Assembly: GCA_023621975.1 (NCBI GenBank)
Contig: JAMOAC010000324.1
Coordinates: 1 to 7,851, forward strand
From: Bacillota bacterium
GTDB taxonomy: Bacteria > Bacillota_A > Clostridia > Acetivibrionales > DUMB01
Reading direction: 5' to 3'
DNA: 7,851 nucleotides
Shown: positions 1 through 4,650 of the stretch, one piece after another
How the letters are laid out: every line of letters starts with the position of its first letter
How positions within the stretch are numbered: position 1 is the stretch's first letter
Program-made: the position numbers and the translations under genes
The notes under the pieces: generated by a model
What the model was told of the DNA's origin: nothing
Database searches by the model: none
What the model saw: the letters and a program-made list of their open reading frames with translations, nothing else

Positions 1-370
<370 letters not shown>

Positions 371-474
371 ATGCAAGTATGGGAGGCCTTATAGGAAGGA
401 AGTCTGATGATGGTGGAAATCTCTTGCATTATATAGTTTTGAGGGTGCGAGGAAGCACCTGAAGAAGTGAAAAG
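371..474 (+). other. 23S-5S rRNA spacer
   Basis: Transcribed spacer of about 104 bp between 23S and 5S. It contains no tRNA-like cloverleaf. A small hairpin with GGTGC and GCACC arms around a GAGGAA loop lies at about 444-459, just before the 5S gene; it is probably part of the processing stem region, which is inference. Confidence 0.7.
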
Positions 475-594
<120 letters not shown>

Positions 595-650
595 TATATA
601 AAAACAGTAAAAATGTTATATAATTATAAAATAATATTGCATGCATGGGA

Positions 651-710
651 CAAGTTATTTAGATGCAAGTTATTTAGATGTAAGTTATTTAGATATAAGT
701 TATTTTTATA
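651..710 (+). repeat. 4 x 15-bp tandem repeat between 5S and agrB
   Basis: Four head-to-tail units of the form YAAGTTATTTAGATR occupy 651-665, 666-680, 681-695 and 696-710. The first two are identical, the third differs only at its first and last bases, and the fourth is degenerate in its second half. They sit immediately upstream of the RBS of the agrB-like gene. They could be direct-repeat operator sites, or simply slipped-strand expansion in AT-rich DNA. They contain no convincing sigma-A promoter. Confidence 0.85.
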
Positions 711-749
711 GATAAAGTTATATGGATAACAGAAAAGGGGTTAAGTGTC

Positions 750-1394
750 TTGAGGTTTATTGATGTATGGTCGTATAAATGTGCCTATTTCCTTACAAAA
801 CAGCTGGGCGAAAGCCATGAACAAAGAAGGGTGTATTATTACGGTTTTCAAATACTAATCGGAGGAATTGTAAAAGCAATAGTATTCCTGTCATTATCAT
901 ACATAACAGGCGTGCTGGTACCTGTAATTGCCACATTGGTGTTTTTTGGCTTTATAAGGACTGTAGCTGGAGGATACCACATGGACAAGTTTGACAGGTG
1001 CCTTGTCACTTCCCTGGTCATCTTTATCGGTGCAGGGTTTATTGTTAAATATGCAGGGCCGCAGTTAAGCACTTTACTTTTGTCAATTCTGACCGGCATA
1101 GTTTTCGTACTGGCTCTGTTTGTACTAATAAAATATGCCCCTTCAGACACACCGTATAAACCGATAGTAAACCCGGTTAAAAGAAAAAGGCTGAAAATAA
1201 TATCAATTATTAACCTCTTTATATGGCTGGTTGTAAATTCACTTCTTTTATATAATGACCGGAAAATGTTTGCTACAGCCGGCTTCATAGGTGTACTCCT
1301 TGCGCTTTTTATAGTATCACCGGCAGGCTATGCATTTTTCGATGTAATAAGCGGCAAACGCAGTATAAAATTCAAAAAAAACAGCACAATATAA
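750..1394 (+). CDS. agrB: AgrB-like accessory gene regulator protease
   Basis: Predicted 214-aa polytopic membrane protein of the AgrB family (peptidase C75). In quorum-sensing systems these proteins trim the AgrD propeptide and close its thiolactone ring. The family signature is clear: RTVAGGYH at 70-77 followed by FDRCLVTS, placing His77 and Cys84 at exactly the positions of the Staphylococcus aureus AgrB catalytic pair. The later YAPSDTPYKPI block (129-139) is another family hallmark. Hydrophobic segments lie near 34-65, 86-99, 107-128, 149-168 and 174-198, and the length is typical. Translation starts at TTG 750, nine bases after AAAAGGGG (733-740); no ATG is available upstream of the catalytic region. 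No AgrD-like small ORF was found on either side, so its substrate is unknown and may be encoded elsewhere. Promoter and terminator are not evident. Confidence 0.9.
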   Translation: MRFIDVWSYKCAYFLTKQLGESHEQRRVYYYGFQILIGGIVKAIVFLSLSYITGVLVPVIATLVFFGFIRTVAGGYHMDKFDRCLVTSLVIFIGAGFIVKYAGPQLSTLLLSILTGIVFVLALFVLIKYAPSDTPYKPIVNPVKRKRLKIISIINLFIWLVVNSLLLYNDRKMFATAGFIGVLLALFIVSPAGYAFFDVISGKRSIKFKKNSTI

Positions 1395-1494
1395 ATAGGA
1401 AAAAACACAAAACAATACTTCATACAAAAAATTAACAATAATAAATTGTTCAAATTAAATAATAATATTATGTTGATAAGTTGTAATGACGTCT

Positions 1495-1882
1495 TGTGGA
1501 TAAGTTTTAAAGTTATCCACATTATTTAAACCTCCTGTGGATTTACATAAGTGAAAATGTGCAAACCCGCATAAATAAAGGGTTTCAGGTATTGCCCCAA
1601 AAAAGATTTATCCACAAGCTTGTGGATTGAGGGGTGAATTTATATCCTCATAAGTGGATAATCTATACCGCAACCGGGACAAATGACATAAAAATTATAC
1701 ATTTCTTAAAATAAATACCTGTCGATGTAAATCATAAATTTCTATTAATGGAAAATTCCGAAATTTTTCACTATGTATAAATGTTGCACAGGCAAGAATA
1801 ATATGCCGCTTTGCACAACAGTTGACTGATTACATTCTAAAACTGTGGATAAACTAAATATGATTAAGCGAGCTGTGGATAA
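1495..1882. promoter_or_regulatory. Cluster of DnaA boxes (five perfect TTATCCACA)
   Basis: Perfect matches to the consensus DnaA box TTATCCACA occur on the plus strand at 1513-1521 and 1608-1616, and on the minus strand (read TGTGGATAA) at 1495-1503, 1844-1852 and 1874-1882. One-mismatch copies are TGTTGATAA at 1471-1479 and AGTGGATAA at 1653-1661; two-mismatch copies lie at 1536-1544 and 1621-1629. By simple counting, a given 9-mer on both strands of about 400 bp is expected roughly 0.003 times, so five is far from chance. DnaA is the replication initiator and also a transcription factor. The role here (secondary origin, titration cluster or control of flanking genes) is inference, because dnaA, dnaN and rpmH are not in the window. 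Confidence 0.85.
1610..1627. repeat. 18-bp perfect palindrome overlapping DnaA boxes
   Basis: ATCCACAAGCTTGTGGAT is a perfect palindrome centred on an AAGCTT. Its left half belongs to the perfect DnaA box at 1608-1616 and its right half to a degenerate opposed box at 1621-1629, so it presents two head-to-head DnaA half-arrays. Confidence 0.9.
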
Positions 1883-1902
1883 ACTATGCATGATTAAGTG
1901 TC
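1843..1902 (+). repeat. 2 x 30-bp tandem repeat, each with a DnaA box
   Basis: Two adjacent units begin CTGTGGATAAACTA at 1843 and 1873 and also share ATGATTAAG in their second halves. Each carries one perfect DnaA box in the same orientation, exactly 30 bp apart (about three helical turns, hence the same DNA face). The second unit runs up to the Shine-Dalgarno site of the CBS gene. Confidence 0.85.
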
Positions 1903-1918
1903 AAAGGAGGAAACATTA

Positions 1919-2356
1919 ATGAAAGTAAAAGATATAATGACCAAGACAGTTGTTTTTGTAAACCCAACGTCAACTGTTGCTGATGCGGCACGTCTTATGC
2001 AACAGCATAATGTTGGCTCAATACCCGTGTGTGATCAAAACGGTGTAGTGGGAATCATAACTGACAGGGATATTGTAGTCAGAAATGTAGCAGTTGGAAA
2101 TAATCCACAGTCCACCGCTGTAAAAGATGTTATGACATCGCATGTTGTAACTGCAAACCCGGAAATGGATATTAAGGATGCTTCCGAATTAATGTCAAAA
2201 CAGCAGGTGCGCAGGCTTCCTGTTGTGGATAACAATACGCTTGTGGGAATAGTTGCCCTGGGAGATATAGCGGCGGATACACGCTTTGACATGGAAGCTT
2301 CCGAAGCACTGTCAGAAATATCAAGGCCTGCAAAACCGGAAAAGCTTGATAAATAA
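1919..2356 (+). CDS. Two-CBS-domain protein
   Basis: Predicted 145-aa cytosolic protein made of two CBS domains (about residues 4-60 and 66-122) and a short charged tail. CBS pairs bind adenine nucleotides such as AMP, ATP or S-adenosylmethionine and usually act as energy or ligand sensors; stand-alone versions have mostly unknown partners. Each domain opens with the typical V+DIM or VKDVM motif. The first has GIITDRDIV at 45-53 with the Thr-Asp ribose-contact motif; in the second this has become GIVALGDIA, so the second site may bind differently. I chose ATG 1919 because AGGAGG (1905-1910) sits eight bases ahead; the in-frame GTG at 1898 would place the SD inside the gene. The gene lies directly downstream of the DnaA-box repeats, so DnaA could affect its transcription. 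It contains one further perfect DnaA box at 2224-2232. Confidence 0.92.
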   Translation: MKVKDIMTKTVVFVNPTSTVADAARLMQQHNVGSIPVCDQNGVVGIITDRDIVVRNVAVGNNPQSTAVKDVMTSHVVTANPEMDIKDASELMSKQQVRRLPVVDNNTLVGIVALGDIAADTRFDMEASEALSEISRPAKPEKLDK

Positions 2357-2376
2357 GTTGAACCTGGCAAAAAGCC

Positions 2377-2405
2377 ATATGGGGACCTAATGTCCCCATA
2401 TTTCA
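2377..2405 (+). terminator. Hairpin terminator after the CBS gene
   Basis: A perfect 10-bp stem, ATATGGGGAC (2377-2386) with GTCCCCATAT (2392-2401), and a 5-nt loop lies 20 bp after the stop codon. The T-run that follows is short and interrupted, so it is a plausible but not ideal intrinsic terminator; being symmetric it could also stop transcription arriving from the minus strand. Confidence 0.6.
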
Positions 2406-2540
2406 CATATTTTCATAATGTGACCCTATAATTTTTAATAATTTATTTATGTGATATTCAATTTTAAACAACTTTACGGCAAATATAGATGTAAAACCTG
2501 GACCATTTCACCATGTAATGTAATGATTATCATTTGTTGG

Positions 2541-2631
2541 GTTAAGAAATATAACTATTAAGTTGAGAAATTTAACTATTAATAATAATATAATGCTGAA
2601 AAATTTCCTATAATATAATGCTGACAAATTT
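2541..2631. repeat. Two neighbouring short tandem repeats (21-bp and 25-bp period)
   Basis: GTTAAGAAATATAACTATTA at 2541-2560 recurs with two changes at 2562-2581 (period 21). Immediately beyond it, ATAATGCTGAAAAATTT at 2590-2606 recurs with one change at 2615-2631 (period 25). The second copy of the latter forms the last codons of the GerQ-like gene on the minus strand, so the 3' end of that gene has been partly duplicated just beyond its stop codon. Confidence 0.8.
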
Positions 2632-3072
2632 AATTGAGAACAAATCACACAGCATTATGTCGTCTGAGTTAACAGGCCTGAGCAGGATATAGCTTGCCCC
2701 CACGCCCAGAAGGACACCGGTACGGTCAACCAGGGGACCGTTTGAACCAATGAGGAATTCCACCCTTACCGTTCTTCCAATTTGGGTCCTGAGGAAGCCG
2801 GGGATATACATGGTGCTTTGGAGTGTCTGCGGTGTCGGCTGGCCGGGAGGAGCTGCCATTGCCTGCATTACGCTGCTTAAGGATGCAGGTGACGGGCCTG
2901 TCGGTAACCCTGTAGGCAGCTGAAGCTGAGGCTGTTGAATCAAAGGCTGCTGTATCATGGGTTGTTGAAGCTGCGCCTGCTGAATAGGAAACTGATTGTT
3001 CTGCCGGTATGTTTCATAAGGCACAACTGATGTATTTATCGGGATATCGGAATTTGAACCTGTTGACAACAT
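2608..3072 (-). CDS. GerQ-like spore coat protein
   Basis: Predicted 154-aa soluble protein in two parts. Residues 24-51 are Gln/Pro-rich with repeated QQP-type units, followed by a Pro/Gly/Ala-rich linker to about 85. Residues 89-152 resemble the C-terminal domain of GerQ, the Bacillus coat protein that anchors the hydrolase CwlJ: YI..(I/F)LR..(R/I)G(K/R).V.V near 89-104, a Gly before a variable loop, then hydrophobic strands ending in L..(I/V)...(V/I).FV. The alignment is from memory and the similarity is moderate. Support comes from context, since it lies downstream of a cwlJ-like gene on the same strand, as in the Bacillus cwlJ-gerQ operon. The ATG at 3072 is the only usable start (in-frame TGA at 3106-3108) but has no good SD next to it; the best, AAAGGTGGTG, is about 60 bases upstream beyond an inverted repeat. 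The glutamines may be transglutaminase substrates, as in Bacillus GerQ (inference). Confidence 0.65.
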   Translation of the reverse strand: MLSTGSNSDIPINTSVVPYETYRQNNQFPIQQAQLQQPMIQQPLIQQPQLQLPTGLPTGPSPASLSSVMQAMAAPPGQPTPQTLQSTMYIPGFLRTQIGRTVRVEFLIGSNGPLVDRTGVLLGVGASYILLRPVNSDDIMLCDLFSIKFVSIIL

Positions 3073-3083
3073 ATGATAACCGC

Positions 3084-3124
3084 AATGTAAAACTAATTTA
3101 AATAATCATGTTTAGTTTTACATT
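3084..3124. repeat. 13-bp perfect inverted repeat in gerQ-like leader
   Basis: AATGTAAAACTAA (3084-3096) and TTAGTTTTACATT (3112-3124) are exact reverse complements separated by 15 nt. The element sits between the SD-like AAAGGTGGTG (minus strand, about 3132-3141) and the gerQ-like ATG. It has no T-run, so it is not a normal terminator; it may be an mRNA structure or a small palindromic insertion. Confidence 0.8.
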
Positions 3125-3221
3125 AACGGCTTTCACCACCTTTCATTAATTGAAAATTAAGTTTAAATATATATAAATTTTGATTAGCCATTTTGCAAAA
3201 GAAAGTGTGCAAGCGAAGCAG

Positions 3222-3665
3222 TTATGTCTGGGCATATAACGGTGTTGGCTGATAAAAGCAGTGCTGGTTAATCCTGTTGAAGAAGCTTCCCGTACGATTG
3301 CGCGGGAAATAATTTTCACAAGCGGGACTGAACGGATTGTAGTACCATAGACAATCGACCGCGCCTGAAAGCTGATTGCCGGCCAAAGCCCAGTCGGCAA
3401 TATCGTAATGAATCTGTTCGGGCGGACAGCTCCAAACAGTCTGAGGATTAACTTCACCATAAACCGTTGGCATCATGCATGTAAATTGATATGGCTGTTC
3501 CAGAACTCTTCTTAAATCTCCCTGGCAGACTCTCTGGTATTCGCCATATGGAATATGAACCCTGTTCATTATTACCGTTGCAACAGCTTTCATTCCGTTT
3601 TCGCCTTCACCGCCGGCTTCGCACTTTATCACACGGGCAAAAAGTTCCCTTGTTGAAAAAGACAT
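3222..3665 (-). CDS. cwlJ: CwlJ/SleB-family spore cortex-lytic hydrolase
   Basis: Predicted 147-aa enzyme of the Hydrolase_2 (SleB/CwlJ) family, which degrades cortex peptidoglycan during spore germination. The sequence opens RELFARVIKCEAGGEGENG, with the expected catalytic Glu at residue 16, then MKAVATVIMNRV (25-36); later blocks are QIHYDIADWALAGN (84-97), LWYYNPFSPAC (106-116) and the C-terminal RINQHCFYQPTPLYAQT. There is no signal peptide and no peptidoglycan-binding domain, which favours CwlJ (made in the mother cell and placed in the coat) over SleB. The length matches CwlJ-type proteins. I chose the second of two adjacent ATGs, at 3665, because AGGTGG ends six bases before it; an upstream ATG at 3725 would add 20 residues and bury this SD. 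A GerQ-like gene follows 149 bp downstream and an ssp gene diverges on the other side, so sporulation control is likely, but I could not fix a sigma-E promoter. Confidence 0.92.
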   Translation of the reverse strand: MSFSTRELFARVIKCEAGGEGENGMKAVATVIMNRVHIPYGEYQRVCQGDLRRVLEQPYQFTCMMPTVYGEVNPQTVWSCPPEQIHYDIADWALAGNQLSGAVDCLWYYNPFSPACENYFPRNRTGSFFNRINQHCFYQPTPLYAQT

Positions 3666-3723
3666 CATACACCACCTATCCGTTATACAAGCTGCGTTTG
3701 GCAATAAAAGCATATCAATAATC

Positions 3724-3755
3724 AACAGTATTTTAACTATTAACAGTATATTAAC
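3724..3755. repeat. 14-bp direct repeat in the cwlJ-ssp divergent region
   Basis: AACAGTATTTTAAC (3724-3737) and AACAGTATATTAAC (3742-3755) differ at one base and are 18 bp apart. They lie about 60-90 bp upstream of the cwlJ start and just before the ssp promoter region. They could be a regulator site or overlapping promoter elements for cwlJ; no firm sigma-E or sigma-K match was found. Confidence 0.6.
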
Positions 3756-3787
3756 ATAACCTGAAAAATGTAACCTTAAAAAACAAA

Positions 3788-3819
3788 TGAGTATTAAATT
3801 TAATAAAAAGCAGATAATA
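3788..3819 (+). promoter_or_regulatory. Possible sigma-G promoter for the ssp gene
   Basis: TGAGTA at 3788-3793 resembles the forespore sigma-G -35 (TGAATA), and GATAATA at 3813-3819 matches the -10 consensus CATAHTA at six of seven places. The spacer is 19 bp, one longer than usual. Sigma-G is the expected regulator for SASP genes, but the assignment rests on short degenerate motifs. Confidence 0.35.
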
Positions 3820-3837
3820 TGTATGCGCGAAAAATTA

Positions 3838-3858
3838 AAGGCGGATTTATTCCGCCTT
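3838..3858 (+). promoter_or_regulatory. Leader hairpin upstream of the ssp RBS
   Basis: AAGGCGGA (3838-3845) pairs perfectly with TCCGCCTT (3851-3858) around a 5-nt loop, ending three bases before the Shine-Dalgarno run. No T-tract follows, so it is probably a 5' mRNA-stabilising or translation-affecting structure rather than a terminator. Confidence 0.65.
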
Positions 3859-3876
3859 CAAAAAGGAGGAATTACT

Positions 3877-4050
3877 GTGAGTAGACGAAGAAGCTTAATG
3901 TCAGAAGAGCTGAAGGCCGAGATAGCAAAGGAACTGGGAGTCTACGAAACAGTTAAAACTGAGGGCTGGGGCTCTGTAACATCCAGGGACTGCGGAAATA
4001 TAGTCAGGAAAGCAATAGAAATTGCAGAAAGGAGCTTCGGCTCGAGGTAA
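3877..4050 (+). CDS. Small acid-soluble spore protein, SspF-like alpha/beta type
   Basis: Predicted 57-aa DNA-binding protein that coats and protects spore DNA and is degraded on germination. It follows the SspF pattern: SRRRSLMSEELK, AEIAKELGVYETV (11-26 region), GWG (30-32), then RDCGNIVRKAIEIAER (37-52), which corresponds to the conserved R.aGN.V++.IE.AE helix of alpha/beta SASPs. AEIA near residue 14 resembles the GPR protease cleavage site. I chose GTG 3877 because AAAGGAGGA ends seven to eight bases upstream and the family begins with xSRRR; the in-frame ATG at 3787 would add a 30-residue N-terminal extension without an RBS. A strong terminator follows directly, so it is monocistronic, with expected forespore-specific expression. 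Its divergence from cwlJ makes this a small sporulation cluster. Confidence 0.93.
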   Translation: MSRRRSLMSEELKAEIAKELGVYETVKTEGWGSVTSRDCGNIVRKAIEIAERSFGSR

Positions 4051-4066
4051 AATCCTCTGACAGCGT

Positions 4067-4104
4067 AAGAAAAGTCGGCAATTATATGCCGGCTTTTCTT
4101 TTAA
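4067..4104 (+). terminator. Intrinsic terminator of the ssp gene
   Basis: AAGAAAAGTCGGCA (4067-4080) pairs with TGCCGGCTTTTCTT (4087-4100) through 14 positions with one G-T wobble and a 6-nt loop; the right arm and the bases after it supply the T-rich tail. It lies 17 bp after the ssp stop codon. Confidence 0.88.
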
Positions 4105-4199
4105 ACTGCTTACATTTTGCCTTTCATAGTGACCATTGTATCAAAACAATTAACAGGGTGTCATAATCATAAAATAAGCACAATACATGTACAAAAGCA

Positions 4200-4228
4200 T
4201 TGAAATAATGAAATTAACGTGGTATAAT
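4200..4228 (+). promoter_or_regulatory. Sigma-A promoter P1 (distal) of the S-layer gene
   Basis: TTGAAA (4200-4205), a 17-bp spacer and a perfect TATAAT (4223-4228) preceded by an extended -10 TGG (4220-4222). The predicted start near 4235 would give a leader of about 415 nt before the S-layer ATG. Confidence 0.8.
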
Positions 4229-4472
4229 CTTATTGCTAAAATCTGGGGGAGGTAGACTTTTACAATACATTATTTACAATACAATGTTTATACCTTGCAA
4301 TTTTTTATTTCCCTGTTGTTGAAACAATTAACTTCCCCGGGATTGAAAGACTTTTCCTTTAAGCGTCAGTAAACTGCCATAATTACCTGTGAACACGTCA
4401 GCTAAAGGGAATTGTAGCAGACTTGCATTATTTCAATTCTGTTACAGTTTCTTTACACTTGGCCTTGATGTG

Positions 4473-4501
4473 TTGACTGGTAAAAATGGCGGTGATATAA
4501 T
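4473..4501 (+). promoter_or_regulatory. Sigma-A promoter P2 (proximal) of the S-layer gene
   Basis: TTGACT (4473-4478), a 17-bp spacer and a perfect TATAAT (4496-4501) with an extended -10 TGA (4493-4495). The predicted start near 4508 gives a leader of about 143 nt. Near-consensus strength fits the high output expected of a surface-layer gene. Confidence 0.85.
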
Positions 4502-4548
4502 CAATTTGAATTCAAGGCGGGTAATGTGTGTCCGCCTTGAGCAAATTG
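4502..4548 (+). promoter_or_regulatory. Large hairpin at the 5' end of the S-layer leader
   Basis: The inner stem TCAAGGCGG (4512-4520) with CCGCCTTGA (4532-4540) is perfect over 9 bp with an 11-nt loop. An outer arm CAATTTG (4502-4508) pairs with CAAATTG (4542-4548) across a small internal bulge. In RNA made from P2 mainly the inner stem would form; in RNA from P1 the full structure could. A 5'-terminal hairpin of this kind typically stabilises long-lived mRNA (inference). Confidence 0.7.
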
Positions 4549-4573
4549 GTGAAAAGGTTGAGCTATTGATCTA

Positions 4574-4623
4574 GGGGATAGGCGTAGCTCGACTCTACAT
4601 AATACATAAATAGCCTGTTCCCC
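4574..4623 (+). promoter_or_regulatory. Second leader stem just upstream of the S-layer RBS
   Basis: GGGGATAGGC (4574-4583) can pair with GCCTGTTCCCC (4613-4623) with one bulged T and one wobble, enclosing a smaller GTAG/CTAC hairpin (4584-4587 with 4595-4598). It ends nine bases before the SD sequence AGAGGAGG (4633-4640). No T-run follows, so it is not an attenuator terminator; it may position or insulate the RBS. Confidence 0.5.
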
Positions 4624-4650
4624 AAAAAATCTAGAGGAGGATTTGAGAGT

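Larger units (their letters stand above)
1395..1918. other. 524-bp AT-rich intergenic region with DnaA boxes
   Basis: No credible gene lies here: the longest plus-strand reading is a 19-codon ATG ORF at 1470 that lacks an RBS and does not resemble AgrD. The region is strongly AT-rich, especially 1681-1800, and carries a cluster of DnaA-box sequences listed separately. A -35-like TTGACT lies at 1822-1827, but no good -10 follows at 16-18 bp; any promoter there would overlap the DnaA box at 1844-1852. Confidence 0.8.
4105..4650 (+). other. Non-coding promoter/leader region of the S-layer gene
   Basis: About 545 bp without a supported gene. The first 95 bp hold nothing I can name. The remainder contains two sigma-A promoters, a short direct repeat TTTACAATACA at 4259-4269 and 4273-4283, and two RNA-structure elements close to the S-layer start (listed separately). 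A GTG-initiated reading frame at 4389-4574 runs across the second promoter, has no RBS and is not counted as a gene. Confidence 0.75.

Noticed and set aside
595..622. AT-only stem after 5S as an rRNA terminator
   Set aside because: Seven A-T pairs with a 14-nt loop and no T-run is too weak to call a terminator.
1434..1450. AACAAT/ATTGTT inverted repeat after agrB as a terminator
   Set aside because: Six weak pairs and no T-tract.
1328..1522. Leu/Ile/Phe-rich minus-strand frame that looks like a small membrane protein
   Set aside because: Overlaps the end of agrB and DnaA boxes, has no clear RBS, and its hydrophobicity follows from AT-rich composition.
1470..1529. 19-codon ATG frame after agrB considered as agrD
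   Set aside because: No RBS, no amphipathic helix or acidic tail typical of AgrD, and it consists of DnaA-box sequence.
1822..1851. Sigma-A promoter for the CBS gene from TTGACT
   Set aside because: No acceptable -10 at 16-18 bp spacing; only DnaA-box sequence is there.
2172..2406. Minus-strand frames opposite the CBS gene
   Set aside because: Shadow frames of a clear CBS-domain gene and its terminator.
3787..3876. N-terminal extension of the ssp gene from ATG 3787
   Set aside because: No RBS before it, it spans the likely promoter and leader hairpin, and the family begins at the xSRRR sequence following the strong SD.
4389..4574. 61-codon GTG frame upstream of the S-layer gene
   Set aside because: No RBS, crosses promoter P2 and the leader hairpin, and has no recognisable family features.
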